Positions 11,199-19,557 of a stretch of DNA of 64,000 nt are shown in pieces. Every line of letters starts with the position of its first letter. Within the stretch, counting starts at the first letter, position 1. A program made the position numbers and the translations under genes. The notes below the pieces were generated by a model. The model searched no databases and was not told the DNA's origin. It worked only from the letters and a program-made list of their open reading frames with translations. The stretch comes from Aeromonas sp. FDAARGOS 1405 (GTDB taxonomy: Bacteria > Pseudomonadota > Gammaproteobacteria > Enterobacterales > Aeromonadaceae), in the NCBI RefSeq assembly GCF_019048265.1, contig NZ_CP077311.1, positions 1,820,001 to 1,884,000 of the forward strand, written 5' to 3'.

Positions 11199-12437
11199 TC
11201 AGGCTTTGTTGTGCTCGAAGTAGTAGCTGATCCGGGTACGCGGATTGAGGTACTCGAACACGGCGGGCGGCAGCCGTTTGGGGTGGATCACCTTGGCGAT
11301 CGACAGTTCGGCTTGCTGCAGGTCGATGATGGCGGCTTCCTGACGGGGAATGCGCGGATCGTAGACCAGCACCGAGGGGTAGAGCAGGCGGGAAGCGTTG
11401 ACCGACATCACCAGTCCCACCTGACCGTTGGAGAGCTGCACCACGCTGCCGGGGGGGTAGATCCCCATCAGCCGGATCAGCATGCTGAGGTACTCCGGAT
11501 TAAACTGCGCCTTGCGCTGCTTGTAGAGGCCGCTCAGGGCTGAGTAGGGCACCTTGGCCTGCATGTGGCAGAGGTTATCGTACTCGTTGATCAGCGACAC
11601 CATCTGGGTCAGCGGATCGAGCTGGCCACCCTTGAGCCCTTCCGGCCCGCTGCCATCGAGATATTCATGGTGATGGAGCACGATCCCCTTCGCCTCGGCC
11701 GGGAAATCCTTGGCCAGATTGAGCAGATCCAGCCCGTAGCGCGGGTGCTGGGCCATCAGGTTCTGCTCCGGCTTGGTCAGCGGCTCGGTCTTGCGCAGGA
11801 TCTGGCTCGGGATCTTCAACTTGCCGATATCGTGGAACAGCGCCCCCATGCCGACCTGACGGATCTCGTCGGCCGTCATGCAGCACTCCTTGGCCAGCAG
11901 CATGCTGAGCACGCTCACATTGAGGGAGTGGAAGTAGAGGTTGTTGCCATCCTCGCTGTCGGAGACCAGATGGAGCACCATCTCGTCCACCGAGAGCAGT
12001 TGCTCGGTCATGGCGTTGACCAGCTCCTGTGCCTCGCCGATGGCATTGAGGGGGCGGGACTGGATCTTGCTCATCACGCTGCGCACCTGGGCCAGCGACT
12101 GCTGGAACTGCTTCTCGCACTGCTGCAAATTGCGGCGATACTGTTGCAACTGCTCTATACGCTGATCCTTCTCCTGCTGCATTCGGGCTTGCCGCTGTGC
12201 GGCGTCTGCGCTCTCTTGTTGCTGAGGCTGTACCTGATTGAGGGGCTTGGGCGGAACGTCGCTCTTGTCGGGAATGATGGTGACCAGTTTCAGGCCGAGA
12301 CGGCGGATCAGCTCGATCTCTTCTTCACTTTTGATCTTGAAGCTGGAAAACAGGAACGGGTGTTCGCGCCACCCCAGTGGCAGGGATACATAGTTGCCGA
12401 CTTGCAGTCGATCTACGGAAATCTTGATACCGGTCAT
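11199..12437 (-). CDS. HD-GYP domain protein, DUF3391 N-terminus (c-di-GMP phosphodiesterase-like)
   Basis: A 412-residue cytoplasmic protein from the ATG at 12437. The alternative TTG at 12497 would add 20 residues that do not look like protein of this family. Residues 1-60 match the DUF3391 domain, followed by a Gln-rich coiled-coil linker and an HD-GYP domain. HDIGK, the HP-x3-GLDLL helix and HHEYLDGSG are present, which keeps the metal-binding histidines and aspartates. The GYP signature itself is lost: DGSGPEGL stands where DGSGYP is expected. Some such proteins hydrolyse cyclic di-GMP; activity here is uncertain. It is divergent from metA. Confidence 0.88.
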   Translation of the reverse strand: MTGIKISVDRLQVGNYVSLPLGWREHPFLFSSFKIKSEEEIELIRRLGLKLVTIIPDKSDVPPKPLNQVQPQQQESADAAQRQARMQQEKDQRIEQLQQYRRNLQQCEKQFQQSLAQVRSVMSKIQSRPLNAIGEAQELVNAMTEQLLSVDEMVLHLVSDSEDGNNLYFHSLNVSVLSMLLAKECCMTADEIRQVGMGALFHDIGKLKIPSQILRKTEPLTKPEQNLMAQHPRYGLDLLNLAKDFPAEAKGIVLHHHEYLDGSGPEGLKGGQLDPLTQMVSLINEYDNLCHMQAKVPYSALSGLYKQRKAQFNPEYLSMLIRLMGIYPPGSVVQLSNGQVGLVMSVNASRLLYPSVLVYDPRIPRQEAAIIDLQQAELSIAKVIHPKRLPPAVFEYLNPRTRISYYFEHNKA

Positions 12438-12539
12438 TATCTTGGAAGCAGGAGACACACTGAGCCGTATGCTAGTCAAAGGCGGGGGTGAATACAAAAG
12501 GTATCTGATGACAGGGCAGGAGCTTTATTATAGGCTTCT

Positions 12540-12555
12540 GGATGTCCAGACATAT
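12540..12555 (+). promoter_or_regulatory. Tandem MetJ-like boxes upstream of metA
   Basis: Two adjacent 8-mers, GGATGTCC and AGACATAT, resemble the MetJ consensus AGACGTCT repeated twice. They lie 27 bases before the metA start, just downstream of TTATTATAG, which could be a -10. MetJ repression of metA with S-adenosylmethionine is established in enterics; here it is inferred from sequence. Confidence 0.55.
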
Positions 12556-12581
12556 TTACTGATGCAGTACAGGGAGTAAGC

Positions 12582-13529
12582 ATGCCGATCAAGATCCCGG
12601 ATCAGTTACCCGCCGCCGAAGTGCTGGGGCAGGAGAACATCTTCGTGATGACGGAATCCCGGGCCGTCACCCAGAACATCCGCCCGCTGCGGGTGTTGAT
12701 CCTCAATCTGATGCCCAAGAAAATTGAGACCGAGATCCAGCTGATGCGGATGCTCTCCAACTCGCCGCTGCAGGTGGATGTGGATCTGTTGCGCATTGAT
12801 GACAGGGAGTCAAAGAACACACCTCAGGCCCACCTCGAGAACTTCTATCACGACTTCGAACAGGTGCGTGGCAACAACTACGACGGCATGATCATCACCG
12901 GGGCGCCGCTTGGGCTGGTGGAGTTCGAGGAGGTGGTCTACTGGCCGCGCATTGTCGAGATCATCGAGTGGTCCCATCAGCACGTGACCTCCACTCTGTT
13001 TCTCTGCTGGGCGGTGCAGGCGGCGCTTAAAGCCTTGTATGGCATGGAGAAGCAGACCCACGGCGAGAAGCTCTCCGGGGTTTATCGCCACCACCGCCTC
13101 GACGAGCACGAACCGCTGCTGCGTGGTTTCGATGACGAGTTTGTCGCGCCCCACTCCCGCTATGCGGCGTTTGATGGCGATTTGATCCGCGCCCACACCG
13201 ATCTGCAGATTTTTGCCGAGTCAGAAGAGGCGGGGGTTTATCTGGCGGCGACCAAGGATTGTCGTCAGGTGTTTGTCACCGGGCATCCGGAGTACGACGC
13301 CCTGACTCTCGATGGGGAGTACCAACGGGATCTGGCGGCGGGCCTTGACCCGGCTATTCCGGTCAACTACTACCCGAATAACGATCCGGGCAAGACCCCG
13401 CGCGCCAGCTGGCGCAGCCATGGTCATCTGCTGTTTGCCAACTGGCTCAACTACTACGTCTATCAGCTCACCAGCTATCGGGTGGAGGATATCGGCAAGG
13501 TCTTCACCTATGACCAAGGGGGCAAGTAG
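12582..13529 (+). CDS. metA: Homoserine O-succinyltransferase
   Basis: This 315-residue enzyme performs the first committed step of methionine synthesis, acylation of homoserine. The catalytic cysteine is C142 in [11 protein letters not shown], and the His235-x-Glu237 pair sits in TGHPEYD, exactly where E. coli MetA has them. Gly111 in GAPLG is the residue associated with succinyl-CoA rather than acetyl-CoA use. The ATG follows AGGGAG with good spacing. The gene abuts the convergent phosphatase gene, with no base between the two stop codons. MetJ-like boxes precede it. Confidence 0.97.
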   Translation: MPIKIPDQLPAAEVLGQENIFVMTESRAVTQNIRPLRVLILNLMPKKIETEIQLMRMLSNSPLQVDVDLLRIDDRESKNTPQAHLENFYHDFEQVRGNNYDGMIITGAPLGLVEFEEVVYWPRIVEIIEWSHQHVTSTLFLCWAVQAALKALYGMEKQTHGEKLSGVYRHHRLDEHEPLLRGFDDEFVAPHSRYAAFDGDLIRAHTDLQIFAESEEAGVYLAATKDCRQVFVTGHPEYDALTLDGEYQRDLAAGLDPAIPVNYYPNNDPGKTPRASWRSHGHLLFANWLNYYVYQLTSYRVEDIGKVFTYDQGGK

Positions 13530-14048
13530 TCAGTCGCCCAGCTCCAGCCGCTGGGCCAGCTGGTCGAGCCATTGGCGGTGGCAGGCCAGGGTAAACGCCT
13601 TGGGTCTGTGGGCCTTGATAGCGGCCATCGCTTCTTGCTGTGGCTGGCCGAGGGTCATCAGCAGCGCGGCGGCGACCAGACCGGTACGACCGCTGCCCCC
13701 TTTGCAGTGGATGACCAGATGTTTGCCATCCCCCAGCAGCTCGCGCAGCTGCGGCAGCGCCTGTTGCCAGGCGGCCTCGAAGGCTGCATCGGGGGCCAGA
13801 TCATCCTCGATGGGCAGGTGGAGCCAGCGCATTCCTTCGTGCTCGACCTGCTGGCCGAGCTGCGCCAGTTCGAGTCGGGTCAACTCGGCGCTCGTCATCA
13901 GGGTCACCACCCCGTGGGCACCGGCCAGCCGCAGTTGATCGAGCGCCAGGGTCAGCGGCACCTGCTGGGTGCCGGGGCAGGGGGTCAGCAGCAGCTGACC
14001 ATCGACACGGGGAACCTCAAGGCTCCAGAAAGGGTGATACGGGTGCAT
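13530..14048 (-). CDS. Small dual-specificity/tyrosine phosphatase (CDKN3-like)
   Basis: A 172-residue cytoplasmic protein from the ATG at 14048, chosen because GAGGA lies just upstream; the alternative TTG at 14126 is less likely. The phosphatase loop is HCKGGSGRTGL, the C-x5-R signature of protein tyrosine phosphatases, near residues 110-120. An acidic general-acid candidate lies in PIEDDLAPD. The overall pattern resembles the cyclin-dependent-kinase-inhibitor-3 family found in bacteria. Substrate unknown. Its 3' end abuts metA, so the two are convergent. Confidence 0.85.
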   Translation of the reverse strand: MHPYHPFWSLEVPRVDGQLLLTPCPGTQQVPLTLALDQLRLAGAHGVVTLMTSAELTRLELAQLGQQVEHEGMRWLHLPIEDDLAPDAAFEAAWQQALPQLRELLGDGKHLVIHCKGGSGRTGLVAAALLMTLGQPQQEAMAAIKAHRPKAFTLACHRQWLDQLAQRLELGD

Positions 14049-14191
14049 GGCGGATCCTCGCGTGGTGGCCACAGGGCTGCGGCCGGTGAATGGCGCCAAG
14101 GATAGGCGGGGCAGGGGGGATGTCAATGGCCGTTGTGTTTGCCCCAGTTTACGGGCAGAGTCTAAAAAATTGAGCGGTTCAAGGAGTTAAG

Positions 14192-14662
14192 ATGAGAAAC
14201 CTGGATCAACTGGATTTGGATATCCTGGCCCATCTGTTTCGGGATGCGGGCATGACCAACAAAGATCTGGCCGCGTTGGTGGGCGTTGCCCCCTCCACCT
14301 GTCTGGAACGGGTGCGCAAGTTGCAGCAGGATGGCGTGCTCAAGGGGGCGCACTGCGAAGTGGATTATCAGGCCCTCGGGGGTCACATTCAGGCCATGGT
14401 CTCCCTGCAGCTGGCCCGGCACAGCCGCCAGATCATCGATGCCTTCCGCGATGCCATTCTGGCGCTGCCCGAAGTGATCAGTCTGTTCCACATGGGGGGC
14501 AAGGATGATTTTCTGGTGCACCTGTGTGTCTCCGATACCGAGCACCTGCGCAACTTCGTCTTCGATCACTTCACCTCCCGCGAAGAGGTGGTGCACCTCG
14601 AAACCTCGCTGGTGTTCGAGCACAAGTTCAGTCGCTCCCTGCCCTGCTTTCCCCAACCATAA
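14192..14662 (+). CDS. Lrp/AsnC family transcriptional regulator
   Basis: A 156-residue regulator. An N-terminal helix-turn-helix lies at about residues 18-45 (MTNKDLAALVGVAPSTCLER), and a C-terminal RAM ligand-binding domain carries the GKDDFLVHLCV segment typical of the fold. Members form dimers to octamers and respond to amino acids. The ATG is preceded by AAGGAG. It is transcribed alone between two minus-strand genes, so its target is not indicated by context. Confidence 0.93.
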   Translation: MRNLDQLDLDILAHLFRDAGMTNKDLAALVGVAPSTCLERVRKLQQDGVLKGAHCEVDYQALGGHIQAMVSLQLARHSRQIIDAFRDAILALPEVISLFHMGGKDDFLVHLCVSDTEHLRNFVFDHFTSREEVVHLETSLVFEHKFSRSLPCFPQP

Positions 14663-14690
14663 CGGCCTGTGGGCCGACGGTATGGATAGA

Positions 14691-14722
14691 TGGAAAAAAC
14701 CGCCAGCTGGCGGTTTTTTCCA
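14691..14722. terminator. Bidirectional terminator between the lrp-like and LTA-synthase-like genes
   Basis: TGGAAAAAACCGCCAG and CTGGCGGTTTTTTCCA form a perfect 16-bp inverted repeat with internal A and T runs. It can act for both convergent genes. Confidence 0.92.
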
Positions 14723-14753
14723 TTCTGCTATCGGCTGAATCAGCACGGGCGGC

Positions 14754-16718
14754 TCAATTGGCGGCGGTGCGTTCATCCTTGGCCGTCTGATAGAGGCTCT
14801 TCTGATAGGCCATGCTGCCCCACAGGGCCAGACCAAGGGCATCCTCCTTCAAGGCGTCCGGCTGCGCCGCCAGGGTCAGCTTCTCGCTGGCATTGTCGTA
14901 GACATAGCCCTCTGCCGCCCGTTCCGGTTGCAGTATCACCACATCCTTGCCGCGCATCAGGGCGAAGTTCTTGTCGTACTGCATGATGGCGCGCCCCGGC
15001 CAGTCGGCAGGCATGCGGGTCAGATCCTTGCCAAGCATGGGGTAGTCGGCACTGATCCCCATCAGGGAGAGCAGGGTCGGCGCCATGTCGATCTGGCTGA
15101 CGACGCGCGGATCTTTTCTCGGCACTATGCCGTCGCCCACGATAACCCCCGGAATATGGAAGCGGGGGATGGGCACCAGACTGGCGCCACCGACCCGGCT
15201 GTCGTGATCGGCGATGACCAGGAACAGGGTATCCTTCCAGTATTCGGACTGTTTCGCCCTCTTGAAGAACTCGCCGATGGCGTAATCCGCATACTTGGCC
15301 GCGTTGTTGCGGGTCTGCTTGGGTTGCTCGAAGAGTTCGATGCGGTTGTCCGGGAATTCGAACGGATCGTGGTTGCTGGAGCTGAACACCAGACTGAAGA
15401 AGGGTTTGCCCTCCTTGTGCAGCGCCTTGAAGGTCTCGTCGGCCTTGACCATCAGATCCTCATCTGAGGCGCCCCATGAGCCCTTGAACACCGGATTGTC
15501 GAAATCCTTCTGCTCGACGATGGTGGTGAAGCCGTTGCCGAGGAAAAAGCTGCGCATGTTGTCGAAGTGACTCTCGCCGCCATAAATAAAGCTGGTGTCG
15601 TAACCCCGCTGTTTGAGCAGATCCGCGATGGTAAAGAAGTTGGTCTGGCTCTTGCCTAGTTTGACCACCGCCTGTGCCGGAGTTGGCGTGAAGCCGGTCA
15701 GTACCGCCTCGATACCACGCACCGAGCGGGTGCCGGTGGCGTAGAGCTGCTCGAAGGCCCAACCCTGCTGCGACAGGGCATCGATGTTGGGGGTAAGCGG
15801 CAGGCCGCCGAGGGAGCCGACAAACTGGGCACCCAGACTCTCCTGCAGCAGGATCACCAGATTCTTCGGTTTACCCTGGAAGCTCGCCTGGTTGAAGGTC
15901 TGGCTGGGCAGCAGATCTGAGTTGAAATCACTGGCCGGACGGCCACTCTCCTTGCGCATGACTTCGAGCACCTTCTGAGGGGTCATCTCGCCGTAAAACT
16001 GGCCGGCATCCTCCTCGGCGCCCATCTGTTTGATGGCAAAGAAGAGGGAGTAGGCGGAGTTGACGGTGAGCGAGTTGACCAGCGGATCCTCGGCAAAGGC
16101 GACCATGGCCGGGTTCAGGGCGCGGTGGCCGAGACTGGAGCGGGCACCGAGAAAACCTATGGCCAGAATGAGCAGGGCGAAGGCCGGACGCAGATACCAG
16201 CGGGGGAAGCTGAGGCCATGCACCAGACGGCCGCTCAGCCACCAACCGCCGGTCAGCACGGCGCCACTGAAGAGTAACGCCAGCAGCAGCTCGGCTTTGC
16301 GCCCCGCCCACAGCATGGCGAACACCTCTTTCGGATAGATGAGGTACTCCACATAGAGACGGTTGGGACGCACGCCATATTCGGTGACAAACGAGGGGGT
16401 GGAGATCTCGAGGAACAGCATCAGCCAGAGTCCGACGGTCAGCCAGACGCGCATCAGTTGCAGCCAGCCCCGGCCGATGGCATGGGGGCCTGCCAGCAGC
16501 AGAGTGAGCATGGCGGGGACACCCCAGACCCAGCAGAGGGTCGCAAAGTCGACCCGGATCCCTTGCAGCAGCATCTCCTGCCAACCGGCCACGGCATCCA
16601 CCCGTTCCAGTTGCCAGAGACCGAGGGCGATTCGGCTGAAAGAGAGAGAAAAAAGCGCGAGCGCGCAGAAGACGGCGAAGGGCCAGAACGGGCCGAGTCG
16701 CTGTTTTAGATCTGTCAT
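14754..16718 (-). CDS. LTA synthase family sulfatase (phosphoglycerol-transferase-like)
   Basis: A 654-residue inner-membrane enzyme. About five membrane segments fill the first 210 residues. A periplasmic sulfatase-fold domain follows, with VILLQESLGAQF (metal glutamate), the nucleophile threonine in YATGTRSVRG and later metal ligands in ADHDSRVGG. Gram-positive relatives polymerise lipoteichoic acid. In gram-negatives related proteins are thought to move phosphoglycerol to periplasmic or outer-layer glycans, so the acceptor here is inferred only as an envelope glycan. The start at 16718 follows CAGGAAC. A large palindrome lies 23 bases upstream. Confidence 0.88.
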   Translation of the reverse strand: MTDLKQRLGPFWPFAVFCALALFSLSFSRIALGLWQLERVDAVAGWQEMLLQGIRVDFATLCWVWGVPAMLTLLLAGPHAIGRGWLQLMRVWLTVGLWLMLFLEISTPSFVTEYGVRPNRLYVEYLIYPKEVFAMLWAGRKAELLLALLFSGAVLTGGWWLSGRLVHGLSFPRWYLRPAFALLILAIGFLGARSSLGHRALNPAMVAFAEDPLVNSLTVNSAYSLFFAIKQMGAEEDAGQFYGEMTPQKVLEVMRKESGRPASDFNSDLLPSQTFNQASFQGKPKNLVILLQESLGAQFVGSLGGLPLTPNIDALSQQGWAFEQLYATGTRSVRGIEAVLTGFTPTPAQAVVKLGKSQTNFFTIADLLKQRGYDTSFIYGGESHFDNMRSFFLGNGFTTIVEQKDFDNPVFKGSWGASDEDLMVKADETFKALHKEGKPFFSLVFSSSNHDPFEFPDNRIELFEQPKQTRNNAAKYADYAIGEFFKRAKQSEYWKDTLFLVIADHDSRVGGASLVPIPRFHIPGVIVGDGIVPRKDPRVVSQIDMAPTLLSLMGISADYPMLGKDLTRMPADWPGRAIMQYDKNFALMRGKDVVILQPERAAEGYVYDNASEKLTLAAQPDALKEDALGLALWGSMAYQKSLYQTAKDERTAAN

Positions 16719-16740
16719 GTTTGTTCCTGAATGAGACTGT

Positions 16741-16762
16741 AAACGTCTGTCCACAGACGTTT
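16741..16762. repeat. Near-perfect 22-bp palindrome in the LTA-synthase gene leader
   Basis: AAACGTCTGT and ACAGACGTTT are separated by only CC. A run of T follows on the plus strand. It could be a protein-binding operator, a leader hairpin, or a terminator read on the plus strand, although no plus-strand gene ends here. Confidence 0.6.
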
Positions 16763-16977
16763 TTTTAGTTGTTGTGAGGTTATGACAGATCGAATTGGTT
16801 AAGGTTGCATTCAAGTTTGTTAAAAGTCGGCATTAACACATTTATCATCTAAAAATGTGATGTCGCGCCACTAATGAGCACAGCATAATCTGCTGGGTAA
16901 AATGTGAGCCACAGCGTGTATGGATGGAGCGCTGGTGTTTATAATTGCCGCGAATTATCTCAATCGGAGCCGAAGGG

Positions 16978-17235
16978 ATGCCGGTCTTTATCGATGTCGA
17001 GTATGTGCGGGGATGGCGCCTGTTTCTGGTGTTATCGGATGGCACCACGGGTGTGCTGGATCTGACCCCCTGGCGAACCCAGCCGCTGTTTGCAAAGCTG
17101 GAGAGCGAGCGTCACTGCGCCCGGGTCTTCATCAACCGTCACCACCAGCTGGAGTGGCCTGTTGGCTGCACGCTATCCGCCCATGAGGTCTATCACCTCA
17201 TCTCTCCCATCGATGAGCGGGAAGCCTTCAGCTAA
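16978..17235 (+). CDS. DUF2442 domain-containing protein
   Basis: A small protein of 85 residues from ATG 16978, which has CGGAG nine bases upstream. A TTG at 16945 would add 11 residues. The sequence VEYVRGWRLFLVLSDGTTGVLDLTPW and later GCTLSAHEVYHLI are typical of DUF2442, a family often found beside toxin-antitoxin-like DUF4160 genes. No such partner is present here. Function unknown. It lies divergent from the LTA-synthase-like gene. Confidence 0.8.
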   Translation: MPVFIDVEYVRGWRLFLVLSDGTTGVLDLTPWRTQPLFAKLESERHCARVFINRHHQLEWPVGCTLSAHEVYHLISPIDEREAFS

Positions 17236-17480
17236 TCCCCATTTTTTGTGAGCCAACGCCAGATTCCTGTTACTGGAATGTTTGCCCGTTTGCCTTTCTG
17301 AGCCAACTTGGGTAAAACCTGCGCAACATTTTGCCAACTTGCCTTCGCTTCACCTGACAGAGGCTTGCCGCTTTCGCGCCGCAGGCCTTTTTTGCGGCCT
17401 GATGGCAAACCTTTCCCTTGCTGAAAGGTTTGGTCGGTTGAATGAAAATAACAAAATAAACAAATACATAAGGAAAATGT
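17236..17480. other. Leader/intergenic region before the copper receptor gene
   Basis: 245 bases with no credible gene. GAGCCAAC occurs twice, at 17250 and 17300, exactly 50 bases apart. A hairpin can form from AAACCTTTC and GAAAGGTTT (about 17408-17431), and another from GCCGCAGGCC and the following TTTTGCGGCC (about 17379-17400). The 3' end is A-rich and leads into AAGGA of the receptor gene. Confidence 0.5.
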
Positions 17481-19448
17481 ATGGCTTGTCATATGCGCAC
17501 ACCTCTTGCCCTGCTGGTGGGCGGGCTCGCCTGTCACGGCGCTGCCGGTCAGGAATCGGTTCAACAGCTGGATCCCATGGTGGTGGTGGCAACCCGCCCC
17601 GCCAGCACACTTGAAGTGACGCTGGATCCCAAGAAGCCCGGTTCCCCCATGCCCGCTGCCGACGGCGCCGGTTATCTGAAGAATGTCACCGGCATGAGCA
17701 TGGTGCGCAAAGGGGGGCTCGGTGGCGACCCTGTACTGCGGGGGATGGGGATGTCCCGCCTCAACGTGCAGATGGATGGCGGCATGCTGGCCGGTGGGTG
17801 TGGTGGCCGGATGGACCCGCCCACCGCCTATGTGTTCCCCCAATCCTTTGACCGGATCCGGGTGCTGAAGGGGCCGCAATCCCTCGAGCAAGGGGCTACG
17901 CTGGCGGGAACCGTGCTGTTCGAGCGGGACAGACCCGAGTTCACCGCACCGGGCCTCAAGGCCGATGCCTCGGCCCTCTTTGGCAGCTTCGGCCGCGATG
18001 ATCAGATGGTCGACATGACGGCAGGCTCGACCGACGGCTATCTGCGCGGTCAGTTCACCCACTCCGATAGCGACGATTACCGCGATGGCCATGGCAACAA
18101 GGTGCGCTCCTTCTATCGCCGCGAGAACGGCACCGCCCAGCTGGGCTGGACGCCGGGGGAGCACACCTGGCTGGAACTCACCGCCGAGCGTAGCAATGCC
18201 CGTGCCGCCTATGCGGACCGCACCATGGATGGCCCCATGTTTGATCGCGAATCCTTCGGGCTGAAGCTCAAGCAGGAGCAGATCACCACTCACTGGCAGC
18301 GCAGCGAGCTGACCCTGTGGGACAACTACATCGACCACATCATGGACAACTTCAGCCTGCGGCAAAACAGCGGCATGAAGATGCTCTCCAACCCGGATCG
18401 CCGCAACACAGGTGGGCGCTGGGCCAACGATATCGCCCTGCCTGCCGACTGGCTGCTGACCGCCGGGCTAGACAGCAACCGGGATCAGCATCGCAGTCGG
18501 AGTGGGGTCGACTATGCCACCAAAGATCGTCAGCGCACCCTGCGTTTCGAGCAGCAGGGCGGCTTCGCCGAACTGGGTCGTCAGCAGGGGGCCCACAGCT
18601 ACAAGGGCGGTTACCGTCAGGATAGGGTCGAGACCACCCGCTATGGCGCCGGTGAACAGACCCTCTACAGCGATACCCTGAGTCTTAACAGCGGGTTTGG
18701 CCGCTACGAATATCAGTGGTCGCCACGCTGGTCCAGCTATCTGGCCTGGGGGCAGGCAGAGCGTGCGCCGGACTACTGGGAGCGCAGCAAGGACAGTACC
18801 CCGTTCACCCTCAACCCGGAGCGCAGTCGCCAGTGGGATGCGGGGTTGGCCCTGCGCAGCCGCGAGCTGGATCTGACCCTCTCCCTCTTTAGCTCCGATA
18901 TCAAGGACTACCTGCTCTACAACAGCAAGTCAAACAAGGTGCGCAATATCGATGCCCAGACCCGGGGGGGCGAGCTGGAGGGGCGCTGGCAGTTTGCCGA
19001 TCAGTGGCGTCTCGATGGTGGTCTGGCGGTGGTCTATGGCGAAAACCAGAGCGACAACAAGCCGCTGGCCCAGATGCCGCCGCTTGATGGCAAGCTGGCG
19101 TTGGGCTGGCAGCCGGACGAAGCGCTGAGTTTCACCCTGCTGGGGCGCGCGGTGGCGGCGCAGGATCGGGTAGATCTCTGGTCCGGCACCGTTGCGGGTC
19201 AGGATCAGGGGGAGACCCCGGGCTTCTTCACCATGAACCTGAGCGGCGCCTGGCAGTTTGCCAAAGGGTGGCAGCTTTCGGCCGGGGTGGACAACCTGTT
19301 CGACACCTTCTACTACGAGCACCTCTCCAAGTCGGTGCACGCCAGTCAGGCGGGGTTGGGCTATGAGCAGAGCGGCCGCATCCCCGAGCCGGGCCGTTCC
19401 TACTGGCTCTCGCTCAACTACCGTTTTGCTTCGGCAGGGGTGCTATAA
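17481..19448 (+). CDS. TonB-dependent copper receptor (OprC/NosA-like)
   Basis: A 655-residue outer-membrane beta-barrel. A short signal peptide (about 1-23) precedes a TonB-box-like DPMVVVA, the plug domain (about 40-150) and the barrel, which ends in an aromatic strand near LSLNYRF. The plug carries GGCGGRMDPPTAYV, the conserved motif of the OprC/NosA copper receptor family, where Cys and Met are suited to copper. OprC of Pseudomonas binds Cu(II), so copper uptake is the likely role. The ATG follows AAGGA. No copper regulator or other copper gene is adjacent. Confidence 0.92.
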   Translation: MACHMRTPLALLVGGLACHGAAGQESVQQLDPMVVVATRPASTLEVTLDPKKPGSPMPAADGAGYLKNVTGMSMVRKGGLGGDPVLRGMGMSRLNVQMDGGMLAGGCGGRMDPPTAYVFPQSFDRIRVLKGPQSLEQGATLAGTVLFERDRPEFTAPGLKADASALFGSFGRDDQMVDMTAGSTDGYLRGQFTHSDSDDYRDGHGNKVRSFYRRENGTAQLGWTPGEHTWLELTAERSNARAAYADRTMDGPMFDRESFGLKLKQEQITTHWQRSELTLWDNYIDHIMDNFSLRQNSGMKMLSNPDRRNTGGRWANDIALPADWLLTAGLDSNRDQHRSRSGVDYATKDRQRTLRFEQQGGFAELGRQQGAHSYKGGYRQDRVETTRYGAGEQTLYSDTLSLNSGFGRYEYQWSPRWSSYLAWGQAERAPDYWERSKDSTPFTLNPERSRQWDAGLALRSRELDLTLSLFSSDIKDYLLYNSKSNKVRNIDAQTRGGELEGRWQFADQWRLDGGLAVVYGENQSDNKPLAQMPPLDGKLALGWQPDEALSFTLLGRAVAAQDRVDLWSGTVAGQDQGETPGFFTMNLSGAWQFAKGWQLSAGVDNLFDTFYYEHLSKSVHASQAGLGYEQSGRIPEPGRSYWLSLNYRFASAGVL

Positions 19449-19459
19449 CCAGTTGAGTC

Positions 19460-19474
19460 AGATAACGTTTTCAG
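19460..19474 (-). promoter_or_regulatory. LacI-type operator-like site upstream of the amylase lipoprotein
   Basis: Read on the minus strand this is CTGAAAACGTTATCT, a near-palindrome centred on CG as in LacI/GalR family operators. The same 15 bases occur upstream of the pullulanase gene at 59372-59386. It lies 84 bases before the amylase start. Confidence 0.6.
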
Positions 19475-19557
19475 TCACAGACACCGCTGTGTGAGCATCG
19501 CTATCATGGTGAAAAACAGGCGTATCAGACGCCTGCTCTCACAGCGGGAACATAACA

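Noticed and set aside
17232-18365. A 377-codon minus-strand frame
   Set aside because: Most of it is antisense to the TonB-dependent receptor, which has a signal peptide, plug and barrel. The remainder is upstream noncoding sequence.
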